Assembly (NCBI RefSeq): GCF_943181415.1
Contig: NZ_CALPBZ010000002.1
Coordinates: 434,001-498,000 of the forward strand
Length of the DNA: 64,000 nt
Origin: Microbacterium sp. Marseille-Q6648
Lineage (GTDB): Bacteria > Actinomycetota > Actinomycetes > Actinomycetales > Microbacteriaceae
Direction of reading: 5' to 3'
Shown here: positions 34,109-41,060 of the stretch, piece by piece
How positions within the stretch are numbered: the first letter of the stretch is position 1
Layout of the letters: each line of letters begins with the position of its first letter
Notes under the pieces: generated by a model
The model's input: only the letters and a program-made list of their open reading frames with translations
What the model was told of the DNA's origin: nothing
Databases searched by the model: none
Made by a program: the position numbers and the translations under genes

Positions 34109-35232
34109 GCTCCCGCTCCTTCCGTGGTGGGCAACCAGGCTCCGAGCTGCGCGCGGGCCTCTGCCAGATCGGTGATCATGCGCGAGCCCGCGTCCGCCGC
34201 GGCCGAGCGCTGCACCGCCTGTTCGGCGGCGATGATGTCGAACGGCGACTGCCAGTGGTTCCAGTGCCAGCCCTCGTACTCGCTGGAGATCGCGCCGTTG
34301 TAGCCGTTCTCGACCAGCAGTCTCACGAGATCGCGCACGGGAACCGAGGGCTCTTCGCCGTCGTCGTCGATGCCGAAGAACTTGCCGTGCACATGCTTGA
34401 TCCACGGGAAGATCTCGAGCCAGTCGTCCACGCGCGCCGGACCGAACAGGCCGGTGCCGTTGATGCCGAAGTCGATACCCAGGTCGGGACGGCCGTTCTG
34501 GGCGGCGAGGCCGATGAAGGATCCGAAGCGCTTGCCGTGCTCGGCCTGGTCGGCCGGGGGGCCCTGCTCGTAATAGGTGTTCCACAGGTCGACGACCTTG
34601 ACCAGCAGCTCTTCGGACGCGCCGCGGCGGCGGTACGCCTCGATGAGCGACGGAGCGAACCCCGACACGGTCGCGCCCCAGTCCATCGTGAAGCCGAGGA
34701 AGGGGGAGCCGACCTTCTCGTAGCGGTCCCGCAGGGCGAGGATCCTCGGGTGCGAGGCGTACTGGTCGGCGTGCACCTCGAGCGCCAAGGTGACACCGTG
34801 CGCCTCGGCGATGGGGGCGAGGGCCTCCATCGAGTCGGGGGTGATCGAGATCTGCACGCGGGCGATCGGGAAGCCGAGCTTCGCGGCCGCCTTGATCTGC
34901 CGTGTCATGTACTCGATGAGCTCGTCCTGGTTCAGCAGGCGATCCCGGTGGATGCCGATGTCGGCGTTCACGGCGAGCGAGGTCGTGGTGAGCCCGACTT
35001 CGGCGACGAGGTCCTGGAACCAGCCCGCGTACGCGTCGTCGATCTCGGGGAACCCGCGGAAGCTGGAGAACCCGATGATCTCGAGCCCCGGCCCGAAGCC
35101 CTCGGCCGCCGTCTTGCGGATGAGCCCCTCGAGGTCGTACTCCCGCGCGTGGAATGCGCGGGTGAAGCTGTACAGCGTGACGCCCTGGATCGGGCTGCCC
35201 AGCCCACCGGTGCGCTCCGGAGTCGCGGTCAT
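34105..35232 (-). CDS. C-glycoside deglycosidase alpha-subunit-like TIM barrel (alpha 2)
   Basis: A 375-residue paralogue of the alpha 1 protein with the same ligand pattern: Glu in LALEVHADQ, Asp in FTMDWGATVSG, His in IKHVHGKFFGIDDDG and Glu in SSEYEGWHW. The TMDWGATVSG segment replaces ADFSSTMH, so the His present in alpha 1 is missing and substrate choice or chemistry may differ. A C-terminal extension (RMITDLAEARAQLGAW) is extra. It overlaps the beta 2 gene by four bases, which suggests the two products pair as a complex. Confidence 0.8.
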   Translation of the reverse strand: MTATPERTGGLGSPIQGVTLYSFTRAFHAREYDLEGLIRKTAAEGFGPGLEIIGFSSFRGFPEIDDAYAGWFQDLVAEVGLTTTSLAVNADIGIHRDRLLNQDELIEYMTRQIKAAAKLGFPIARVQISITPDSMEALAPIAEAHGVTLALEVHADQYASHPRILALRDRYEKVGSPFLGFTMDWGATVSGFAPSLIEAYRRRGASEELLVKVVDLWNTYYEQGPPADQAEHGKRFGSFIGLAAQNGRPDLGIDFGINGTGLFGPARVDDWLEIFPWIKHVHGKFFGIDDDGEEPSVPVRDLVRLLVENGYNGAISSEYEGWHWNHWQSPFDIIAAEQAVQRSAAADAGSRMITDLAEARAQLGAWLPTTEGAGA

Positions 35233-35636
35233 GCCGCCACCGCCTTCATGGTCTTGGTGTTCGTCTCGTCGATGTGGAGGGTCTCGGACTCGGAGATGAT
35301 GATGTACGGGATGTAGAGCGTGAGCCCGACGGTCACCTCGTGCTCGGCATCCGCATCTGCGATCACATCGCCCGAGAGGACCGCGGAGTCGGTGGGGAAC
35401 CACCACTCCTCGGTGTTGGTGCGCAGCTCGTCGAAGGTGAACTCGCGCCCGTTCATCTGCCAGCGCAGAGAGTCTGCGGGGGCGACGATGCCGTCGATCG
35501 TCAGCGTCGCGCCGGCGATGCACGAGCCCGGAAGAGCTCGGTACCAGGGCAGCCGGACCTCGACGGCCGAGCGCCGCCCGTCGGTCGTGAGCGTGCCCTG
35601 CTCGATGATGCGGTCGGGGATCACGAAGACCTCCAC
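35229..35636 (-). CDS. C-glycoside deglycosidase beta-subunit-like protein (beta 2)
   Basis: A 135-residue small beta protein with VEVRLPWYRALPGSCI, LRWQMNGREFTFDEL, EEWWFPTDSAV and TLYIPYIIISESE, the same order of motifs as the beta protein at 31836. It leads the minus-strand operon, and its stop overlaps the alpha 2 start. The end (HIDETNTKTMKAVAA) is shorter than in beta 1 and lacks the GPGRYV segment. Probably the partner of alpha 2. Confidence 0.75.
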   Translation of the reverse strand: MEVFVIPDRIIEQGTLTTDGRRSAVEVRLPWYRALPGSCIAGATLTIDGIVAPADSLRWQMNGREFTFDELRTNTEEWWFPTDSAVLSGDVIADADAEHEVTVGLTLYIPYIIISESETLHIDETNTKTMKAVAA

Positions 35637-35689
35637 ATTCTGGGCCGGCGGATTCGGCCGGACATCTTTGTCATGATTACTTCACTCTA

Positions 35690-35709
35690 ATGTCTTATTC
35701 AGACATAAG
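35690..35709. promoter_or_regulatory. Operator-like inverted repeat ahead of the CGD operon
   Basis: ATGTCT-TATTC-AGACAT (35690-35706) is a perfect six-base inverted repeat. It continues as AAG, so the minus strand reads CTTATGTCTGAAT. It overlaps the last codons of the GMC gene and lies about 55 bases upstream of the beta 2 start. The same 13 bases recur ahead of the fused CGD operon at 56147. Confidence 0.65.
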
Positions 35710-37224
35710 CAAGGAGATCTTGCGAGCGCCCTTGACCGCGAGCGCGACGCCGGTGAGCGTCGGATTGCACGCGGTGGCGGTGGGGATGACGCCGTTGCCG
35801 GCGACGAAGAGCCCGGGCGCCGCCCAGACCTCGCTGTCGGGCGAGCACACGCTGGTCCCGTCGTCGACGGACCCCATGCGCGTCGTGCCCTGATAGTGCA
35901 GCGACGCGCCGAGCGGCATCATGAACGGGCGGTCGTCGAGCGGCTCCCCGATCGCCCGCCCCAGGCGCACGACCTCGTCCTTGGCGCGCGCGATGATCTC
36001 GTGGTCGCGCGACGTCAGGGTGTAGTGGAGAGTCATCGCCGGCATCCCGTAGCCGTCGTGGGCGGCATCCGAGAACTCGACCCGATCGCTCGCCTGCAGG
36101 TCCTTCGCGCAGAAGAGACCGAGCCCCACGATCGAGCCGGGGGCGGCGGGATCGTCGTCGGCGAGCGTGACCGGCGACGCGTCGAGCTGCATCACCTGGC
36201 CGTGGAAGGGCATGTCGTCGGTGAAGGGCACCCAGGTGACGCCGCTGTACTCGCTGAGTCCGGTGGTCGCGGCTCCCTCGTCGCCCGCGGCGGGAACGAA
36301 GTCGCGGATGCGCACGGCGAACACGATCTGGGCCTGGTCGTTCAGGTAGCGCCCCAGTGCATCGGGGCGGATGCCGGAGGCCCACAGCAGCTGCGGCGTG
36401 CGCAGCGCATCTGCCGCCACGACGACGAATCGCGCACGGACCTCGTGACGCTCGCCGGTGCGGCGGTCGGTGACCTCCACGCCCGCCGCGCGGCCGTCCT
36501 CGAGAAGGACCCGCGTGACGAGCGACTCGTCGTACAGCGCGAAGTCCGGGTTCGCGCGCGTGGTCTCGCCGAGCACGACGTCCGATCCGGACCACACCAG
36601 CCTGCCGTCATCGCGTCGGTGCACCGCGAGGGGCATGCGCTGGACGCGTTCGTGCTCCTCGCGCCCGTCGTCGACCGCCGACGCCAGCCGACCGCGCACG
36701 AGCGGCGCGTGGGGAGACGAATCGAACGCGTCGCTGGTCACGCCGAGCAGCCGCTCACCCTCGGCCAGCAGCTCGTCCAGTTCGCCTGTGTCATCCAGGA
36801 AGCCGATGCGCTCGCTGTCGTTGGGGCGCGGGCAGGCGCCCGTCCAGTGCGCCGCCATGCCGCCGACGTTGCTCGACATCGCCGCGACCGGGAGGCCGTC
36901 CTCGCCGTCGACCTGGAAGCCGTCCTCGAGCAGATAGGTCCCGGGCCGCGCGCGACGCTGGGCGGTCTTCACGATGCCGCCGACGCGCTCGCCCCCCTCC
37001 CGGGCGGACGGCCCTTCGGACCGCATCTGCGCGCGGGCGCGATCGTCGGCGTCGGCGATGTTCTTCACATGCGCCCCGGGCGGGTCCGAGACGGTCGGCC
37101 CGACCTCGAACATCGCGATGGTCGCGCCGGGCGAGGTCTCGCTGAGGATGCGCGCGTAGGCCGCGCCGGTCGGACCGCTGCCGACGATGGCGACGTCGAC
37201 GGATGCCGGATACCGGCCGCTCAC
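35695..37224 (-). CDS. GMC-type FAD oxidoreductase (CarA-like C-glycoside 3-oxidase candidate)
   Basis: A 509-residue GMC oxidoreductase starting at GTG 37224, which overlaps the upstream stop (GTGA). FAD motif GSGPTG lies near residue 12; the flavin segment is NVGGMAAHWTGACPRP; the active-site pair is His443 (SLHYQGTTRMG) and Asn487 (TACNPTL). It is about as similar in layout to the GMC protein at 12608 as paralogues usually are. CarA of Microbacterium, an enzyme of this type, oxidises the 3-hydroxyl of carminate and other C-glycosides to the 3-keto form that CGD needs. It lies directly before the CGD gene set on the same strand. Confidence 0.8.
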   Translation of the reverse strand: MSGRYPASVDVAIVGSGPTGAAYARILSETSPGATIAMFEVGPTVSDPPGAHVKNIADADDRARAQMRSEGPSAREGGERVGGIVKTAQRRARPGTYLLEDGFQVDGEDGLPVAAMSSNVGGMAAHWTGACPRPNDSERIGFLDDTGELDELLAEGERLLGVTSDAFDSSPHAPLVRGRLASAVDDGREEHERVQRMPLAVHRRDDGRLVWSGSDVVLGETTRANPDFALYDESLVTRVLLEDGRAAGVEVTDRRTGERHEVRARFVVVAADALRTPQLLWASGIRPDALGRYLNDQAQIVFAVRIRDFVPAAGDEGAATTGLSEYSGVTWVPFTDDMPFHGQVMQLDASPVTLADDDPAAPGSIVGLGLFCAKDLQASDRVEFSDAAHDGYGMPAMTLHYTLTSRDHEIIARAKDEVVRLGRAIGEPLDDRPFMMPLGASLHYQGTTRMGSVDDGTSVCSPDSEVWAAPGLFVAGNGVIPTATACNPTLTGVALAVKGARKISLLMSE

Positions 37225-38015
37225 GCCGATGCCGCCAGTTCGACGATGCGGGCCACCGAGGCGCTCGACTCCTGCGTGGGGTAGTACTCGAGCCCGATGG
37301 GTCCGTCGTAGCCGCTCCCCCGCAGGATGCCGAGTCGCTCGACCCAATCGAGGTCGCCCGCCCCGGGCTCGCCGCGCCCGGGCGCGTCGGCGAGCTGCAC
37401 GTACTTCACCAGGTCACCGGCGTTGGCGAGCTCGGCGGCCATGTCCTCGCCTTCGACGGCCGAGTGATAGATGTCGTAGAGGACTCCGAAGAACGGCGAA
37501 TCGACGCCGCGGGCGACGTAGACGGCCTCGGCGGTGCGGTCCAGCAGCGAGCCGGGGTGGTCGACGCGGACGTTCACCGGCTCCAGGACGAGTGTGATGC
37601 CCGAGCCGGCGATCTGCGCGTCGGCCTTCGTGTAGATCTCGGTCAGCTTGTCGAGCTGCACCTGACGCTTCCACCCGCCGAAGCCGGTACCGCTGCCGAC
37701 GACGATCCGCGGGCAGCCGAGGTCGTGCGCGATCGCGACCCCCTCGTCGAGCTTGCGGAAGAACTCGGAGTGATCCCACGGCGGGATCATGAACTGCGTG
37801 CGGGGCTCCGAGAGCTGGGCGGTGAGCGCGGTGCCGGTCTCTTCGAGCGCCGCCTTCAGCGCCGGAAGGTCCTTGGGCTGCGCGGGCGCGTCCACGCCCG
37901 TGGGTCCCCACATCTCGACGGCGTCGAAACCGGCGGCCGCGGCCGCGCGGACCCGGTCGTGATAGTCGCCGGCTTCGGTGAAGAGGAGTTCGATGTTCGG
38001 TGCGAGCTGGTACAT
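37221..38015 (-). CDS. Hydroxypyruvate-isomerase-like TIM barrel
   Basis: A 264-residue TIM barrel of the xylose-isomerase-like superfamily, Hyi group: NIELLFTEAGDYHDRVRAAA at the N-terminus, Glu ligands in LVLEPVNVR and GLEYYPTQ, and the GVLYDIYHSAVEGED block with Asp and His. Members isomerise hydroxypyruvate, tagaturonate or keto-sugar acids. ATG 38015 is chosen; the longer frame to 38066 has a Pro/His-rich start with no ribosome site. It leads the transcript into the GMC gene and is divergent from the LysR gene, its likely regulator. Confidence 0.8.
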   Translation of the reverse strand: MYQLAPNIELLFTEAGDYHDRVRAAAAAGFDAVEMWGPTGVDAPAQPKDLPALKAALEETGTALTAQLSEPRTQFMIPPWDHSEFFRKLDEGVAIAHDLGCPRIVVGSGTGFGGWKRQVQLDKLTEIYTKADAQIAGSGITLVLEPVNVRVDHPGSLLDRTAEAVYVARGVDSPFFGVLYDIYHSAVEGEDMAAELANAGDLVKYVQLADAPGRGEPGAGDLDWVERLGILRGSGYDGPIGLEYYPTQESSASVARIVELAASA

Positions 38016-38148
38016 GAGTGGGCTTCCTGAAGAGTGGGGGTGGGGTTCGCCTGGATCAGGCGGCATCGCTTCGACGAATGACGGATGCCGCCGGAATAGA
38101 TCGCCTCGATAGGATGGGCACGTTCGATGGAGAGAGGATCACACCGAC
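38016..38148. promoter_or_regulatory. Divergent LysR promoter region
   Basis: The 133-base gap between the divergent isomerase and LysR genes holds TAGGAT (38110-38115), a fair plus-strand -10 for lysR. Interrupted dyads such as ATCGCTTCGACGAATGACGGAT-like sequence near 38065-38086 could bind LysR. The layout is typical of LysR control of the divergent operon. Confidence 0.4.
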
Positions 38149-39129
38149 GTGGCCGACCAACCGCTCCTGTCCCGGCTCGATCTCAACCTGCTCGTCGCGC
38201 TCGACGCGCTGCTGACAGAGCGCAGCGTGACGCGTGCGGCGGAACGCCTGCATCTGAGCCAGCCGGCGCTGAGCGCGTCGCTCGCGCGACTGCGGACCCA
38301 CTTCAACGACCCGATCCTCGCGCGACGCGGCAACACCTACGAGCTGACGCCGTTGGCGCTGCGGCTGACCGAGCACACCGCGATCGCGCTGGACGCGGCC
38401 CGCCGCGTGTTCGAGAGCCAGGCGACCTGGACCCCGCACGACTCCACACGGGAGTTCTCGATCTACGGTTCGGATTACGGCTTCGTCACCATCGGAGCCG
38501 CGGTCTCGCGCGTGGCCGCGCGCACCGCCCCGGGCGTGAGCTTCCGCTTCGTCCTGCACAATCAGTCGATCGTGGACGACGCCGCCACGAGCCTGCGCTC
38601 GGCGGACGCCATGGTGATCCCCCACGGCTACCTGACCGACCTGCCGTACGAGGACCTCTTCCGCGACCGCTGGGTGATCGTCGCCTCCGAGACGAACGAG
38701 GCCGTCGCGGACGGGCTCAGCATGGAGCTGCTCACCGACGCCCACTGGGTCTTCACCTACCGGTCGCGGTCCGCTTTCACCTCGGCGGGTCGGCAGCTGC
38801 AGATGCTGGGCCTGGAACCCACCGTCGACGCCGTGGTCGAGAGCTTCCTCGCGCTCAGCACCTTCGTCAGGGGCACCGACCGGCTGGGCATCGTGCAGTC
38901 CGCGCTCGCGCCGTCGATCGAGCGCCTCGGCGGTCTGCGGATCCTCGAGCCGCCCTTCGACGCGACCCCGACGACCAACGCCCTGTGGTGGCATCCGGTC
39001 CACGACCGCGATCCCGAGCACGCGTGGATGCGTCAGGTGTTCCTCGAGGCGGCCGCCGAGGTGCAGTCCGCGATCGACGCGGGTGAACGGTTCACAGAGC
39101 CGCTCGCCCCGGCATCCGTCAACCCTTGA
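38149..39129 (+). CDS. LysR family regulator, NodD-like subgroup
   Basis: A 326-residue LysR-type regulator starting with GTG. The helix-turn-helix reads TRAAERLHLSQPALSASLAR (about residues 28-47), preceded by RLDLNLLVALDALLTERSV. That opening is the pattern of the NodD/NahR subgroup, whose members sense flavonoids or aromatic acids. The ligand domain follows (FSIYGSDYGFVTIGAAVSR). It is divergent from the isomerase-GMC genes and most likely activates them in response to an aromatic inducer. Its last ten bases overlap the convergent permease gene. Confidence 0.8.
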   Translation: MADQPLLSRLDLNLLVALDALLTERSVTRAAERLHLSQPALSASLARLRTHFNDPILARRGNTYELTPLALRLTEHTAIALDAARRVFESQATWTPHDSTREFSIYGSDYGFVTIGAAVSRVAARTAPGVSFRFVLHNQSIVDDAATSLRSADAMVIPHGYLTDLPYEDLFRDRWVIVASETNEAVADGLSMELLTDAHWVFTYRSRSAFTSAGRQLQMLGLEPTVDAVVESFLALSTFVRGTDRLGIVQSALAPSIERLGGLRILEPPFDATPTTNALWWHPVHDRDPEHAWMRQVFLEAAAEVQSAIDAGERFTEPLAPASVNP

Positions 39130-39955
39130 GGCCACCGGCGAACCCCTGGATGAACTTCTTCTGCGCGAACATGTAGAACGCCAGGATCGGGATCATCGAG
39201 ATGATCACGACGGCGAAGATCTTGTTCCACGCCGAGACGAGGCCGCCCACGTAGGTGTACATCGCCACCGGGAGCGTCTGGGTGGTCGAACCGCCGAGGA
39301 AGATCAGCGAGTTGAAGAAGTCGTTCCACACGATGAGCCCCGTCAGGATGGCCACCGTCCCCGTTGCCGGCGCCATGAGGGGCAGCACGACGCGGAAGAA
39401 CGCCTGGGTGGGACTGGCGCCGTCGATCACGGCGGCCTCTTCGTACTCGGTCGACAGCCCGCGGAAGAAGCTGGCGTAGAGGAAGATCGACAGCGGCAGC
39501 AGGATGCCGGTCCACAGCAGGATCATGCCGATCGCGTTGCCGGTGAGACCCACGCTGCGCGCCCCGATGTACAGGGGAACCGTGCCCAGCTGGGCGGGCA
39601 GGATGATGGCGATCAGCACGAGGTAGAACGTCACGTTCGTCCAGGTGCGGGTCCGCCGCGAGATGACGTAAGCGGCGACCGATCCCAGGAGCACCAGACC
39701 GAAGATGGCGCCGGCGGTGATGATGACGCTGTTGAGGATGCTCATCGGGATGCTGTTGCGTCCGGTCGAGGTGAGCACCTCGACGAAGGCGCTGAAGTCC
39801 ACCGAGGTGGGCGGCGCGACCGGGCTCGAGGTGAGTGCCTCCTCGTCGCTCTTGAGAGCGGTCACGACGAGGATGTACAGCGGCAGCAGGCCGAGCAGGG
39901 TCACGACCCAGACGAGGGCCTCGCGGACCGCGGTGAGCTTGGTGTAGCGGAACAT
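39119..39955 (-). CDS. Carbohydrate ABC transporter permease (MalG type)
   Basis: A 278-residue inner-membrane permease with six hydrophobic segments and the cytoplasmic EAA loop EEAAVIDGASPTQAFFRVVLP, where the shared ATPase docks (about residues 172-192). Together with the MalF-type gene one base upstream it forms the channel of a CUT1 sugar importer. No ATPase gene is in the window, so a shared MsmK/MsiK-type ATPase is presumably used. The solute-binding protein is encoded 4.4 kb away on the other strand. Confidence 0.9.
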   Translation of the reverse strand: MFRYTKLTAVREALVWVVTLLGLLPLYILVVTALKSDEEALTSSPVAPPTSVDFSAFVEVLTSTGRNSIPMSILNSVIITAGAIFGLVLLGSVAAYVISRRTRTWTNVTFYLVLIAIILPAQLGTVPLYIGARSVGLTGNAIGMILLWTGILLPLSIFLYASFFRGLSTEYEEAAVIDGASPTQAFFRVVLPLMAPATGTVAILTGLIVWNDFFNSLIFLGGSTTQTLPVAMYTYVGGLVSAWNKIFAVVIISMIPILAFYMFAQKKFIQGFAGGLKG

Positions 39956-39956
39956 G

Positions 39957-40916
39957 TCAGGCCTTCCGGGCGTCTCGGTCGCGGGTGGCGTACTGCTGGA
40001 GGATGGCGAACACCAGGATGATGAGCGTCAGGACCAGCGCGAGGGCCGAGCCGAAGCCGAACTGTCCCAGAGAGAACGCCTGCTTGTAGACCTCCGTGGC
40101 GAGGGTCTCGGTGGCACCGGCGGGACCGCCGCCGGTGAGTGCGAGGATCTGGTCGAAGATGCGCAGCCCCTGGATGATGCCGAGGGTCGTCGCGATCGCG
40201 ATCGACGGGCGGATGGCGGGGACCACGACATTCCAGAAGCGCCCCCAGATCCCTGCACCGTCGAGGGCGGCCGCCTCTTCGATCTCGACCGGGACGCTCG
40301 CCAGGCCCGCGAGGTAGATGACCATGACGAAGCCGGTCTGCTGCCAGACGACCGTGACGAGGATCGCCCAGATCGACCAGGTTGGGTCGGCCAGCCACAC
40401 CTTCTGCCACTCCTCGAGCCCGATGAGTCCGAGGAAGCCGTTGAGCGGACCGTTGAACTGGAAGATGAACTTCCACACGTAGGCCACCGCGAGCGGGCTG
40501 AGGACGACGGGCATGAAGAGGAGGGTCCGCAGGATGTAGCGGGACTTCAGCATGCGGTTGATCGCGAGGGCGTACAGCAGCCCGAAGACGTTGGTGAGGA
40601 TCACCGAGCCGAACGCGAGGAACAGCGTGTTCCACACCGCGCCCAGCAGCTGGGGGTCCTGGAAGATGCGCTCGAAGTTGCCGAAGCCGATGAGCTCCCA
40701 GTCGCCCAGGCCGGTCCAGTTCGTGAAGGCGAAGAAGCCGCCGGTGAGGGTGGCGGCGTAGTGCACGCCGATCACGAGGACGATCGCCGGCAGCGCCCAC
40801 CACCAATGGCCGTAGCTGATGAGCGGCTTGCGGCGCCGCCGCGGTTCAGGCGTACGCCGAGCCTTCGGCGGCACGGTGAGGGTGCGCGTACTGCTCTCGT
40901 TGATCGTCACTGTCAT
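39957..40916 (-). CDS. Carbohydrate ABC transporter permease (MalF/UgpA type)
   Basis: A 319-residue permease: a basic cytoplasmic N-terminus (KARRTPEPRRRRK), six membrane segments and the EAA loop EEAAALDGAGIWGRFWNVVVP near residue 214. ATG 40916 is preferred to ATG 40994, because the longer form would start inside the divergent promoter palindrome region. It is coupled to the MalG-type gene and divergent from the GH106-like gene. The likely cargo is a mono- or oligosaccharide, possibly rhamnose-containing, released from plant glycosides. Confidence 0.9.
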   Translation of the reverse strand: MTVTINESSTRTLTVPPKARRTPEPRRRRKPLISYGHWWWALPAIVLVIGVHYAATLTGGFFAFTNWTGLGDWELIGFGNFERIFQDPQLLGAVWNTLFLAFGSVILTNVFGLLYALAINRMLKSRYILRTLLFMPVVLSPLAVAYVWKFIFQFNGPLNGFLGLIGLEEWQKVWLADPTWSIWAILVTVVWQQTGFVMVIYLAGLASVPVEIEEAAALDGAGIWGRFWNVVVPAIRPSIAIATTLGIIQGLRIFDQILALTGGGPAGATETLATEVYKQAFSLGQFGFGSALALVLTLIILVFAILQQYATRDRDARKA

Positions 40917-40990
40917 CCGCTCTCTGACCTCGTCGTCATGCACCCCGCTTCGGGTGCGCCCACAGTCAGTATCACGCGCTTGCGTCGAAA

Positions 40991-41028
40991 GCACACATTA
41001 GTTATCCCGATATCGGATATAAGTGTGC
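40991..41028. promoter_or_regulatory. Operator palindrome between permease and GH106-like genes
   Basis: GCACAC ... TATCCCGATATCGGATA ... GTGTGC: a central near-perfect dyad around CCGATATCGG (41007-41016) with outer arms GCACAC (40991) and GTGTGC (41023). It lies midway in the 144-base gap between the divergent genes, so one bound regulator could control transporter and glycosidase together. Confidence 0.65.
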
Positions 41029-41060
41029 GGTCCGAGGGGCATTGGCTGAGCGGTGAAAGG

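Noticed and set aside
39954-41060. Plus-strand frame extending the GH106-like gene upstream by 369 codons
   Set aside because: It is the antisense of the ABC permease gene, rich in Arg/Asp/Glu/Gly as expected for shadow frames at this GC, and the GH106 family signature begins right at 41061.
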